The notes beneath the pieces were generated by a model. The model made no database searches. It saw nothing but the letters and a program-made list of their open reading frames with translations, and was not told the DNA's origin. From Bog-159 sp963738345 (GTDB lineage Bacteria; Acidobacteriota; Terriglobia; Bryobacterales; Bryobacteraceae): a stretch of 64,000 nucleotides of DNA. The position numbers and the translations under genes are program-made. The stretch lies in NCBI GenBank assembly GCA_963738345.1, contig CAVTWI010000002.1, positions 3,720,001 through 3,784,000 of the forward strand, given 5' to 3'. Below, piece after piece: positions 1 through 9,862 of the stretch (position 1 is the first letter of the stretch; every line of letters starts with the position of its first letter).

Positions 1-3000
1 CGGTACTCAGCGTCACGTTTACCGGACCCGGTGTGGCGGACGGGGGGATCGTGAGGGTGACGGTCAACTGGCCGGATCCTACGACCACTAGATTGCTGAC
101 TGTAACTCCGCCCGTGACGTTTACTGTAGTCCCTCCTGAAACAAAGTTGGAGCCATTCAAGGTGGCGCTGATGACGGTGCCAACCGTTCCAGAACTAGGG
201 CTGATGGAAGTGATAGTGGGCGGCGGCGGCAATACCGTAAATGTCACCGTGGGCGGCGGTTGACTGGTACCGCCTGCCGTGGAGACGGCAACGGCGGCCT
301 GACCGAGGGCGGCGTTCGCAGCGATATTGAAAGTCGCGGTAATTTGCGTTGCGCTAACCAGAGTCAGGTTGGAGACCGACACACCAGGATTGGCTACGGA
401 TACGGTGGCGCCTCCAAACACGCCCCCAGTGGTGCGCGCGGCGATGTGAAAGCCATTGATCGTGCTGGGATTCATGCTCCCCGTCTGCAATGCCGCCGCG
501 TAGTCGCTCAGCTCCGCGGAGACATTGAAGACGGAGAGCGAATTACCTCCCTGAAACGTGCTTCCGTACGCCAGGCCCAGAGCTGGGTTAATCAGATTCG
601 TAACCACGGGATTCAAACCGGCAATCGGCGTGATGTTATCGGCCGCTACGCCGTTGACCGTCCAATAATACTGGAGTCCGGTGTAGGATCCGGGAGAAGT
701 CAAGGGCACGTTCGCTAGAAACACTTGCCACAATCCGCTGGGGTTGGAGGCTAAAGGCCCGCTATTGACCGATTGGAAGTTGAAATCGACCCACTGCGAA
801 TTCGTGTCTGTGGGGTCGGGATACACGGTGGATGTTACCGAAACAAGGCCGTTGTCGACCAAGGTCGGGGTCTGCGTGAATGGTACGAGCTGGGTGTAGT
901 CGTCAAAAAAATTCGTGCCGGTAATGGTGGGTCCGGTAATGAAATTCGTGCCTGTCAACGTGACTGGAACAATGGCGCCCTGGACGCCGCTCGCCGGACT
1001 GATCGATGTCAGGCTTGGCGCGGAAGGCAGCGGTGGAGTAATGGTGAAGGTAACCGGCGAACTGGCTCCCGCAATTGTAGCCACCGTGACGTTCGACGGA
1101 CCGATAGCCGCGTTAGCAGCGATAGTGAAAATAGCAGTCGCTTGCGTAGAGCTGACGACCTTGACGTTTGAGACTGTAATGCCACTGGGAACATGCACCG
1201 TAGTGGCCTTGACAACGAAGCCAGAGCCGGTAAGTGTCACCGGTACAGTCTGGCCTTGGGCGCCGCTCGCGGGATTGATCGAGATCAAAGTCGGAGGCGG
1301 CAGAAGGCGTCCGATGGCGCCGCCGTTAGGTCCGATCTGAGTGAACCACAGAGCACCGTCCGGCCCGGTGGCAATCGACCCGGGGGCGCCCACATCGGCG
1401 GTCGGGATAGGGTATTCGGTAATCGCACCGGCCATGGAGATCCGTCCAATGCGGCTGGTGGCCGATTCCGTAAACCACATTGCGCCATCTGGTCCGGCCG
1501 TGATTCCAGCCGGGCTGCTGCCCGCTGTCGGGGTGGGGTACTCGGTGAATAAGCCGGTGGTTGTGATCCGTCCGATGGCGCCATTGGCGTCGGCGTACCA
1601 GAGCGCGCCATCCGGGCCTGCTGCGATGGCGATCGGTACCGCCGGTACGGGGAATTCGGTAACCACCCCGGCTGTGCTAATTCGGCCAATGTATCCCACT
1701 TTTTCCGTAAACCAAAGCGCACCGTCCGACCCGCTTGCGATCGAGTAGATCCCGTCCGAATTGCCATGTGTGGGGACCGGATAGGTTGTGACCGCGCCCT
1801 CGGTGGTTATCCGCCCGATGAAGTTGAGGAAGGCATCCGTAAACCACAGCGCGCCGTCCGGCCCGGTGACGATGCCATAGATGTTGAAAGAATTCGGAAC
1901 GAGATACCCGGTAACGGCGCCGGCTGTGGTGATCCGGCCGACATCCACCCCTTGCCCAAACCAGAGAGCGCCGTCCGGCCCCGGCGCGATTCCATTGGGC
2001 CCCGCACATTCACAAGTTAGAACCGGGTACTCGGTCGTAGCCCCCAAGGTAGTGATCCGCCCCGCCTGGTTCGGGAACGGCATGGAGGTTTGCTCGGTGA
2101 ACCAAAGTGCGCCGTCCGGTCCCGCGGTGATGCCGCCAAAACGCGTGGTGAGCGGGAAGGGAAACTGGACGATATCATCGGCATCGATAGTGACACTAAA
2201 CGGAGCGGATGCGGTGGACTGGCTGGTATCGGTTACTGTCACTGTGAAACTGGCGAGACCGCTCGCGGTAGGCGTACCCGTGATCTGGCCGGAGACAGGA
2301 CCTAAGGTCAACCCGGCCGGCAAGGAACCGGCGCTCACCGACCAGGTGTATGGCGGAGCGCCACCGGTGGCTGACAGAGTTTGCGCATAGCTCACCCCCA
2401 CGAAACCGTTCGGCAGTGGCGATTGCGTAAAGATACTGAGCGGCGGGCTCTGCGGCACAATCTCGCTTCGAATGACGCTGTTCGGTCCATCGTCGGTGAA
2501 CCAAAGGGCTCCGTCCGGGCCTGTGGTGATGCCAAAGGGATTGCCGGGACCCGCCGGTATCGGATATTCGGTCACCGCTCCTGCCGTCGAAATGCGCGCG
2601 ATATTGTTGCCTTGGCGTTCCGTAAACCACAATGCGCCGTCCGGCCCGGACGTGATACCCCAGGGCGCCGCGCCGGATGTGGGAACCGAGTAGCCGGTGA
2701 TCACGCCTGCGGTGGTGATTCGCCCGATCGCGTTTCCGGCCTGCATGGTGAACCAAAGCGCCCCATCGGGCCCAGCGGTAATGCCCCAGGGTGAAGATGC
2801 CGCAGTTGGAACGGCGAACTCGGAGATGACACCCGCGGTCGTGATGCGGCCGATTTTGTTGCCAGAGCTTTCCGTAAACCAGAGCGCGCCATCGGCGCCG
2901 GCTGCGATGGACACCGGGAGGCTGGCTGCTGTCGGGATTGGGTATTCGGTGATGGTCCCCGCGGTAGTGATCCTGCCGATCTGGTTTCCAGTCCGCTCCA

Positions 3001-3436
3001 CAAACCACAGAGCATCGTCCGGTCCGGGCGTGATACCCCAAGGTGTAGCACTGGGAGTTGGAATCGGATATTCGGTAATTGCGCCGAAGGTCGTGATCCG
3101 TCCAATCTTGTCACTGTTACTTTCGGTGAACCAAAGTGCGCCATCCGGCCCGTTGGTAATGCAATAAGCCTTGCTGTAAGTCGTAGGTATTGGATATTCG
3201 GTTACCACTCCGGCAGTCGTCAGGCGCCCGATGTTATTGGCAAACCCGGCGGCCTCGGTAAACCATAAGGCGCCGTCGGGTCCATTTGTGATGCAACCGG
3301 GAAGGCTGTTGGAAGTGGGTACAGAATATTCCGTAAAACTGAGATACTGAGCCCAAGAGGTTGCCGAAAGGGCTAAGAGCAATAACGTCAACCACAGACT
3401 TCTTGCGCAGATGGACCTTCTATAACCGTTCAGCAT
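1..3436 (-). CDS. Large secreted Vgb-like beta-propeller / Ig-TIG protein (C-terminus off window)
   Basis: The frame is open from an ATG at 3436 to the window edge, so at least 1,145 residues are visible and the stop is missing. It begins with a signal peptide (hydrophobic run LTLLLLALSATSWAQ, cleavage after AQ). Then come 14 copies of a blade with the core GPDGALWFTE followed by IGRIT, as in streptogramin lyase Vgb: seven copies, then an Ig-like (He_PIG-type) domain at about 2430-2170, then seven more. At least three IPT/TIG-like domains follow, each opening with a motif like ITSISPASG. Vgb itself is a seven-bladed propeller, so two propellers are inferred here. An AGGA-like ribosome site lies about 10 nt before the ATG. 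It is probably exported or surface-exposed. Lyase activity is not supported, because many such repeat proteins are non-enzymatic. Confidence 0.85.
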   Translation of the reverse strand, partial: MLNGYRRSICARSLWLTLLLLALSATSWAQYLSFTEYSVPTSNSLPGCITNGPDGALWFTEAAGFANNIGRLTTAGVVTEYPIPTTYSKAYCITNGPDGALWFTESNSDKIGRITTFGAITEYPIPTPSATPWGITPGPDDALWFVERTGNQIGRITTAGTITEYPIPTAASLPVSIAAGADGALWFTESSGNKIGRITTAGVISEFAVPTAASSPWGITAGPDGALWFTMQAGNAIGRITTAGVITGYSVPTSGAAPWGITSGPDGALWFTERQGNNIARISTAGAVTEYPIPAGPGNPFGITTGPDGALWFTDDGPNSVIRSEIVPQSPPLSIFTQSPLPNGFVGVSYAQTLSATGGAPPYTWSVSAGSLPAGLTLGPVSGQITGTPTASGLASFTVTVTDTSQSTASAPFSVTIDADDIVQFPFPLTTRFGGITAGPDGALWFTEQTSMPFPNQAGRITTLGATTEYPVLTCECAGPNGIAPGPDGALWFGQGVDVGRITTAGAVTGYLVPNSFNIYGIVTGPDGALWFTDAFLNFIGRITTEGAVTTYPVPTHGNSDGIYSIASGSDGALWFTEKVGYIGRISTAGVVTEFPVPAVPIAIAAGPDGALWYADANGAIGRITTTGLFTEYPTPTAGSSPAGITAGPDGAMWFTESATSRIGRISMAGAITEYPIPTADVGAPGSIATGPDGALWFTQIGPNGGAIGRLLPPPTLISINPASGAQGQTVPVTLTGSGFVVKATTVHVPSGITVSNVKVVSSTQATAIFTIAANAAIGPSNVTVATIAGASSPVTFTITPPLPSAPSLTSISPASGVQGAIVPVTLTGTNFITGPTITGTNFFDDYTQLVPFTQTPTLVDNGLVSVTSTVYPDPTDTNSQWVDFNFQSVNSGPLASNPSGLWQVFLANVPLTSPGSYTGLQYYWTVNGVAADNITPIAGLNPVVTNLINPALGLAYGSTFQGGNSLSVFNVSAELSDYAAALQTGSMNPSTINGFHIAARTTGGVFGGATVSVANPGVSVSNLTLVSATQITATFNIAANAALGQAAVAVSTAGGTSQPPPTVTFTVLPPPPTITSISPSSGTVGTVISATLNGSNFVSGGTTVNVTGGVTVSNLVVVGSGQLTVTLTIPPSATPGPVNVTLST

Positions 3437-3488
3437 CAGCAAATGTCCTGTCGAATGTTGCGGCAAAGCTAATTCTCCGATTAACAAC

Positions 3489-4088
3489 TCAGTGGGGCGC
3501 TACAACGGTTGAAGAGCCGGGCGATAAGGATGTGGCGGTGGTGCTGGAGCCGCCGTGCGTGGCAGCATACACACCGCCGCCCGCGGCCGCGGCGCCGGCC
3601 ACCGCCAACACGATGATGATTTTCGTGGAAAGAGCCATCCCGCCGGCCGCCCCTGCGATTGCCGCAGCATTCAATTGGGAAATCACTGCGGTCGCCGTTA
3701 CAGTACCGGCGGACGCCGTCACCTGGATTTTGTACTTCCCTGAAAGGTTGTTCGCTTTGATGCCCCTTGCGGCGGCCTGCCCGTTGGCGTCGGTTGTGAC
3801 CGTCAGCAACCTGGATCCATTGGCGAAGGTGCCGCCGGCTCCATTACCCGGCAAAAGAAAACTTACCGCAGCTCCCGCCACTGGTTTGTGGTTCTGGTCT
3901 TCGACGCGAACGATCGGTTCTCGCACCACGCGCTGGCGCAAATTGTTCACAGCGCCCTCGCCATCTACGATCACGATGTTGAGCTCAGTGGGAGAATCGG
4001 CTTGTGCCGCTCGTGTCGTCTGTACCGGTACTGCCAAAACGGCACAGAGCATGACACTCGTAATGGGCCAGCCCGTAGAGTTTCTCAA
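3489..4088 (-). CDS. Secreted Big-1-like Ig-domain protein with C-terminal membrane segment
   Basis: A 199-residue protein with a probable TTG start at 4088, which a GGGAG about 9 nt upstream supports. A signal-peptide-like segment lies near residues 8-28. Residues about 58-145 read as a bacterial Ig-like domain 1 fold (VRVEDQNHKPVAGAAVSF, then VTTDANGQAAARG). A hydrophobic Ala/Gly-rich segment (IIIVLAVAGAAAAGGGV) near residues 155-178 precedes a short Ser/Thr-rich tail. The layout suggests a periplasmic or surface domain anchored by a C-terminal helix. It lies 52 nt upstream of the large propeller gene on the same strand and could be co-transcribed with it. No specific function is recognised. 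Confidence 0.7.
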   Translation of the reverse strand: MRNSTGWPITSVMLCAVLAVPVQTTRAAQADSPTELNIVIVDGEGAVNNLRQRVVREPIVRVEDQNHKPVAGAAVSFLLPGNGAGGTFANGSRLLTVTTDANGQAAARGIKANNLSGKYKIQVTASAGTVTATAVISQLNAAAIAGAAGGMALSTKIIIVLAVAGAAAAGGGVYAATHGGSSTTATSLSPGSSTVVAPH

Positions 4089-4303
4089 TCGAATGCTCTC
4101 CCTCTTGTTACCTGTAGGTTCTGTTTCGACGCTTGATGTAGCCTATCACATGCAACATCTTTTGTCTCTACCAGGTGTACTCCCACCACCGGCTTCGGAT
4201 AATAGGTCATCGGTTCGCCTGCCTTCTCATCGTTGTCAGAACTCTGGGGATGGCCGCAACAGACCCATAGTGTATACTCCAGAGAGGAAAGGGGCGGCGA
4301 CTT

Positions 4304-5275
4304 ATGCATATGCGCGCTGAATTGTTGATGGCCGTGGCGCTGGGATGCGCTTGGCAGGCGTGGGGACAGGACAATACTACAACGCCTGCGGAGAAACCCA
4401 GTGCGAAGGAGATGTTCCTAAACCCGCGCCAAATGGCTTATGGCGCGCAGGATGAAGCACCCGCTGCCAAGCCCAAGGTCAAGCAGAACGTAAATCGTAA
4501 CGTCAGACCTGCCAAACCGAAACCAGCCGAAGTGGTGACTGGGGACAAAAACGAAACCGCGCAGCCCGCGGTTGTGGCCGTACCGGGGAAGGTCTCGTCC
4601 GTGCAGCAGTCCGATGATCCTCCGGCGCAAATCATTCGGGCCGCCTATTCGAACGTCCCGCTGGGTTTGCGTTACAGAGTGCAGAAGAAGACCAGCGATC
4701 GAACCAAGGACGTGGCCGCCGACACGGAATTTCACTCGGGGGATCGCATCCAGCTCACTCTGGAAGTCAACGATACAGGCTACCTCTATATCATCAGCCA
4801 GGGAACCAGTGGCACGTGGACGGCGATGTTTCCCTCGCCGGAAATCGAGGACGGGGACAATCGTGTCCAGAGAGGGCGCGTTTACACCGTGCCTCCGCGG
4901 CACGTATTCACTTTCAGCGGCAAGCCGGGAGTGGAGAGGTTGTTCGTCATCTTCTCGCGCCAGCCCGTGCAGGAAATCGACAGTTTGATCTATTCCTTGA
5001 AAGATGGCCGGCGAACTCCTGCCGCGGCGTCCGGCGAGCAACGTCCGGCCGCGGGATCGCTGATGGCCGATGCGCGCTTCGAAGACAAGCAGATCGCCCA
5101 GTTACGCGCTACGTATTCACGCGATTTGATTATCGAGAAAGGGGATCAGGAGCCTGCCCCCCAGGAGGCCAATCCGCCGCAGGAAAAGCAGGTTGACAAC
5201 TCAGTCTACGTGGTCAATCCCAACGGCAGCGCCGATTCCCGCGTGGTTGCGGATATTCCCCTGATTCATAAATAG
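4304..5275 (+). CDS. DUF4384-domain secreted protein 1
   Basis: A 323-residue protein with an N-terminal signal peptide (cut near AWGQ). A Lys/Pro-rich low-complexity stretch follows (about 30-100). A DUF4384-like domain lies at about 115-230, recognised by FHSGDRIQLTLEVNDTGYLYII followed by MFPSPEIEDGDNRV and a VPP...F.F.G core. In known genomes DUF4384 domains often accompany Ser/Thr kinases, caspase-like peptidases and TPR proteins; here a second DUF4384 gene starts 7 nt downstream, followed by a caspase-TPR gene and a kinase. The C-terminal third is charged and disordered-looking. A start at 4304 or at the ATG at 4310 is possible; AGGAAAGGGG lies upstream. Role inferred: an accessory or sensory protein of this signalling cluster. 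Its biochemical function is unknown. Confidence 0.8.
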   Translation: MHMRAELLMAVALGCAWQAWGQDNTTTPAEKPSAKEMFLNPRQMAYGAQDEAPAAKPKVKQNVNRNVRPAKPKPAEVVTGDKNETAQPAVVAVPGKVSSVQQSDDPPAQIIRAAYSNVPLGLRYRVQKKTSDRTKDVAADTEFHSGDRIQLTLEVNDTGYLYIISQGTSGTWTAMFPSPEIEDGDNRVQRGRVYTVPPRHVFTFSGKPGVERLFVIFSRQPVQEIDSLIYSLKDGRRTPAAASGEQRPAAGSLMADARFEDKQIAQLRATYSRDLIIEKGDQEPAPQEANPPQEKQVDNSVYVVNPNGSADSRVVADIPLIHK

Positions 5276-5282
5276 GCTGACC

Positions 5283-5978
5283 ATGCGAATCTGGATGGCA
5301 CTCTTATTGGCACTGTCCGCAGTGCCCGGCGGATCCCAAACAAAGCCTCCGTCCCCGCCCGGGCATCGCATGGAGATCACCGTGCAGCGCTTGGAAAAAG
5401 GCGTCTGGAAGCTGGTCGATCCGGGGCTGGTTTTTGCGCGGAACGACCGTGTACGCTTCCGCTATCGCGCGAACTTTTCCGGGTACTTATACGTGACCAA
5501 CCGGAGCACCTCCGGCAGTTACGTGCAGTTGTTTCCCAGGGAGGAAACCGGGCAGGACAACCGGATCACCGCCGGCAAGGAATATTCTGTCCCCGCCACT
5601 GATGCGATCTTTCGGATTGCCGGGCCCGCGGGACACGAGCTGATCTACTGGCTGGCGAGTCCCGTGGAACTGACTAAAGACGCCGGCAAACTGGGGCTTG
5701 GAACGGCGCCCTTGCCACCCGTATCGAAAGTGCGGCCCGAGGACCTGAGTCCCCGCTGCGACGATGCTATCTTCCGTGCCCGCGGTGAGTGCGTGGACGC
5801 CTCCGCCGGCACCCAGGCGATCGTGGAAGGCGAGAAATTGCCGGACGCCTTTGCCAGCGCCAACGCCGCGACTCCCCGCGATCTCCTCTTCCTGCGGCGG
5901 GAGAAGACTACCGTAGTGGCCTCCCCGGTGCCGCTGACTGGGCCTATCGTGTACGAGTTCCGCTTGGCACACCAATGA
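5283..5978 (+). CDS. DUF4384-domain secreted protein 2
   Basis: A 231-residue protein with a signal peptide (LLLALSAVPGGSQ). A DUF4384-like domain covers about 25-135 with the core FARNDRVRFRYRANFSGYLYV, then LFPREETGQDNRI, then a VPATDAIFRIAGPAG segment. It is a shorter paralogue of the gene ending 7 nt upstream (both have GYLYV/I...FP.E...DNRI...VP). The remaining C-terminal part contains two cysteines (RCDDAIFRARGEC) that could form a disulfide in the periplasm. Its TGA overlaps the ATG of the next gene (ATGA at 5975-5978), so it is probably translationally coupled to the caspase-TPR gene. No enzymatic motif is seen. Confidence 0.8.
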   Translation: MRIWMALLLALSAVPGGSQTKPPSPPGHRMEITVQRLEKGVWKLVDPGLVFARNDRVRFRYRANFSGYLYVTNRSTSGSYVQLFPREETGQDNRITAGKEYSVPATDAIFRIAGPAGHELIYWLASPVELTKDAGKLGLGTAPLPPVSKVRPEDLSPRCDDAIFRARGECVDASAGTQAIVEGEKLPDAFASANAATPRDLLFLRREKTTVVASPVPLTGPIVYEFRLAHQ

Positions 5979-8061
5979 CCGATATGGGTTTGAGACATCT
6001 AAGTCTTTGTTTCGTCTTGCTTGCGCCGCTGGGCGCGCAGCAGCCGCCGCCCCAGCATCGCGACTTGACAATCGAAAAGGATCTACCCGTAGCGCCGGCC
6101 CCCCCACCTCGGTGAACATCCCGCGCAGCTATGCCTTGGTAGTGGGAATCGCCACCTATCAAAACCTGGGCGCCGCACACAATCTGTTGTTCTCCGAGCG
6201 CGATGCGCAAAGCATCTTCGATGTTTTGATCAGTCCCGAAGGCGGCAATTTTCATCGCGAAAACGTACATCTTCTGATCGGAGCCCAAGGCCACGCTGGC
6301 CAACCTGCGGCATGAGATGGAGGAATGGCTGCCCTCGCAGGCAAAAGATGGCGACCGCGTTCTGATCTATTTCGCGGGGCACGGTTACGTCTTCGGAGGG
6401 CACGGCTACCTGGCGCCTTACGACATCGATCACGCGCAAGGTCGCGCAGACCGGTTATCCGATGGACGATCTGGGCGCGGCCATCGGCGGAAAGATTCGG
6501 GCCAAAGACAAGATCCTGCTGACGGATTCCTGCCACAGCGGCGCCATTCGTCCGGAAGACTTGCAGGATGTCAATCACACCCTCATCCACTTGGACAAGT
6601 CGCTATTCTCGCTGACTGCCAGCCGCGACCGGGAGGTTTCCTACGAAAGCGCGGCGTGGGGCGGCGGACATGGCGTCTTCACTTACTACGTGGTGCGGGG
6701 TCTGGAAGGGGAGGCGGACGAGAACGGCGATGGCATCGTGACCGCCGACGAACTTCAGGACTACGTGTACCGCAATGTGCGGCAGGCCACCAGCGAGGCC
6801 CCCAGGGACAGCAGAACCCGACCATCGGACAAGGCAGCTTCGATCCCCGCATGCTGCTGGCTTACGTCCCCAGCCGGGCCAAGCCCGGCGTTCCATTTGC
6901 GGCCAAAGAGGGCACTTTCATCGTTGAGTCGAATATGGATGGAGTGGAAGTGTTTCTGGACGGAAAGTCGGTCGGCATAGTGAGTAAAGGCAAAGTGCTT
7001 ACGCTGCCCGGCTTGGCCGCTGGGGCTCACACCGTTAAAGGCGTGAAGATGGGCTACGAACCCGACGGCCCGCGCGAAGAATCCGTTTATCCGGGCCGCG
7101 ACACCACCGTCAGCATCAAAATCATGATCGCGCGGCACCGCAGCCGTGCGGCAGCCGATCGCTAGACAAGGGCTTGGTGCTCTACAAGAAAGGCTACGAG
7201 CAGAACTATAAGAGCGCCGTCGTGGAGTTCCAGAAGGCGCTGGATGCGGATCCCAATTACAGTCAGGCGGCGCTGTACCTGGCCCGCGCTTATAACGCTT
7301 TGTTCGACGAACAGAATGCGGAGAAGTATTTTCGCAAGGCCATCGAAATCGATCCGGACTATCTGGAGGCGCATGCCAGCTTTGGCGGAATGCTGCTGGA
7401 TACCGGAAATACCGATGAGGCCATCCGGCAGTTCGAGACCGTAATCCGCCGCGAGCCCAACAATACTTTGGCACTGACCAACCTGGCGCAAGCCTACCGC
7501 ATGAAGGAGTTGTATCCGGATTCAATCGAATCCGCGCGCAAGGCCGTCAGCCTGGGACCGGAATTAGCCGAACCGCATCTCTGGATGGCCGATAGCTTGC
7601 GGCAGAGCGGCCAGTTTGAGGCCTCCCTGCCGGAATACGACAGCTATCTCCGGCTGAGTAACTTCGACAGCAAGCTGGCGGGCCAGTTGAATTACTATGT
7701 GCTGGGCTTTCTGGTGGGGATGGGTAAGAAGAAGCGGGCCGCCCAACAAGACATTTGGAAAGATCTGCGCAGCCTGGCCTATTACGGCATGTGCGATAGC
7801 GAGGGAAAACTGAAGCATTTCGACCGCGCCATCGCGGACTGCCAGAAATCCCTGACGTATGATCCACATGACGCCTACGCGCATTACAGTCTGGCGCTGG
7901 CCTTCGCCAACTTGGGCAAGCGCACGCGCGATTGCGGGATGCTGGCGGCCGCGCTGCCCCACTTCCGCTCGATGCTGGAGATCGATCCCGACCTGCAGGA
8001 AGCCGCTTTCGCGCGCCAGAACGTCCAGGCCATCGAAAAGTATCTGCCGCAGTGCCCCTAG
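5975..8061 (+). CDS. Secreted caspase-like peptidase (C14) - PEGA - TPR protein, five frame breaks
   Basis: One gene spread over three frames. ATG at 5975 opens a signal peptide (LSLCFVLLAPLGAQ). A caspase-like domain follows: SYALVVGIATYQ near 6130, catalytic His in YFAGHGY (about 6380), catalytic Cys in LLTDSCHSG (6531). A PEGA-like domain lies at about 6913-7130 (GTFIVESNMDGVEVFLDGK). At least five TPR-like units run from about 7190 to the TAG at 8059-8061 (AVVEFQKALDADPNYSQAAL and similar). Frame breaks lie near 6095 (C7 run), 6285 (CCC), 6440, 6815 (C5) and 7155. Coding quality between them is high, so sequence errors are likelier than decay. The intact product would be about 690 residues. 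Caspase-TPR-DUF4384 sets near kinases suggest a stress or conflict signalling role; this is inference. Its stop overlaps the stop of the convergent kinase gene. Confidence 0.75.
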
Positions 8062-9784
8062 TTTCGTGTCGCTATATCCCGCACGCAACGGAAGCCGATC
8101 TTGGAGTCCTTCCAGCGCGCAGGAACCGCGCTGTCCTCCCAGATTCCGCCATACAGAAAATCCCCGGAACTCGTTTTGGCGGCAAGCGGTTCGTTGAAAG
8201 ATTCGCCGCGAATCTCGTACCACGACTCTTGCGGTCCGGGCGGCGGATTGAGGCGCGCGGCAAAATACTTTATCGTATCGCCGGAATGGGCACGACGGTT
8301 TCCTCGACCAACTCCCAAACATTACCCACCATATTCAACGCCCCATAGGGACTGGCGCCTTGCTGAAAGCCGTCTGCCAGCATGACCTCGTGTTTGGCTA
8401 CGGTGCCGTTATCGCGGACATTGGCCAATTCCGTATTCCGCTGGTCGCCCCATGGAAAGAGCCGCCCCTGATCGCCGCGCGCCGCCTTTTCCCATTCCCG
8501 CGCCGAGGGTAAACGCTTCTGGGCCCAACGGGCAAATTCACGCGCATCCGCAATGGTTACGTTGACCACCGGATTGCCGGGTTGATCCACTGGAAAATTC
8601 GGCGGCAGCTGGTGGCTGGCCTGTTTGCAGAATGTCGCATAGGCGCTGTTCGTAACCTCCGTCTTGTCGATGTAGAAGGCTGGCGAAGTGGCGGCCGTTT
8701 TTTCTTTCCCGAATAGAAACGGGCCGGCCGGCACCAGCACCATATCGCCGGTGGGTGTGCTCAAGCTGAGCGGCAGTGCGGCCGATGTGGGTTGCGGCGC
8801 AGGACTATGACCCGGCGCGAGCAGTAACTTCACTAGCACGGCGGCCGCCACCAGGAGCGCCAGGCCGAGCACCACGGCGATCCATAATTTCGATTTGGGC
8901 TTCGGAACCGCGGGTGTAGGCGCCACGGTTTCCGGGGAGGGCGCGGGGGGACTGGCCGGGGCTGCCGCGCCGCTCAATATCCGCTCGATTTCCGATGCCA
9001 CGGCCTCGAAGTTGGGGGGCCTTTGCGCGATATCCTTTGCCGTGCAACGCGCGATCAGATCGGAAACCGCGGGCGGAACGCTTTCTCTGATGGGCTGCAG
9101 GTCCAGCGGTTCATTCAGAATAGAGTAAAAGATACGCTCCACGGTATCGCCCGCCACCGGCCTGACACCCGCCAAAAGCTCGAAGAATAAGACTCCGAAG
9201 GCGTATATATCCACCCCCGGTCCGATGTTCTTCCCCAGCACCTGTTCGGGCGCCATGTAGTACGGCGTGCCCATTACGTATCCGGTGCGCGTCATGGAGA
9301 GGCCTTGGGCCTTCGCGATGCCGAAGTCCATGAGCTTCACCACGCCGCTCGACGTAAGGTGGATGTTCTCGGGCTTGATGTCGCGATGAACGATATCCAG
9401 TGTGTGGATATATCCCAGGGCGCGCGCGACTTGCAGGGCGATCCGCAACTTCGCGGAGAGGTCGCCGAGGTTTCCGTCTCGAATGGCATGGCGGAGATCG
9501 ACGCCCCGCAGATACTCCATAACCATGAACGGGCGCTGCCGGTCGTCTTCTCCAAAGTCGTAAATGCTCAGCACGTTGTCGTGCTGAATGTTGCCGGCCA
9601 GACGAGCTTCCTGGAGGAAACGCGCTTTGGCATCCGCATCCGCGCATCCCGCTTCGGTAAGAATCTTGACCGCTACCGTACGGCCGATGACGGTGTCGCG
9701 GGCGCGATAGACCTCGGACATCCCGCCGCCCAGATACTCTTCGAGCTCGTATTTTCCTATTTGAGAGGGAAGTTGCAGGGCCAG
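8058..9784 (-). CDS. Membrane Ser/Thr protein kinase with C-terminal FGE-sulfatase domain
   Basis: A Hanks-type kinase. It shows a Gly-loop (YLGGGMSEVYRA), the ATP Lys in VAVKIL (about residue 40), the HRDIKPEN catalytic loop (about 133-140), DFG (about 153) and APEQ. A Pro-rich linker and one membrane helix (about 300-323, LWIAVVLGLALLVAAAVLV) follow. A formylglycine-generating-enzyme/SUMF1-like domain starts near 345 (MVLVPAGPFLFG; FYIDKTEVTN; LPSAREWEKAARG; NMVGNVWELVE). A frame break near 8290 moves the end of the FGE domain (DFLYGGIWEDSAV, GFRCVRD) into another frame that ends at 8058. No ATG or GTG fits the start. A perfect AAGGAG (9797-9792) lies 7 nt before an in-frame CTG at 9784, chosen here. 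The kinase faces the cytoplasm and the FGE domain the periplasm. It sits beside the T6SS, so it may act as a PpkA-like regulator (inference). Confidence 0.85.
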
Positions 9785-9862
9785 TGGAGATCTCCTTACG
9801 TGAGGGTACCATAGCCGCTTTTTGTAGAATAGCGATGTCTGTGGCGTGGGAGCGCGAACTAT

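Noticed and set aside
1..3436. Numerous overlapping frames of 60-280 residues on both strands
   Set aside because: They are shadow frames of the propeller gene; they lack ribosome sites and mirror its repeats.
7174..8061. Separate TPR protein gene starting at a TTG near 7174
   Set aside because: The reading continues naturally from the PEGA part through a frame break, and no ribosome site precedes the TTG.
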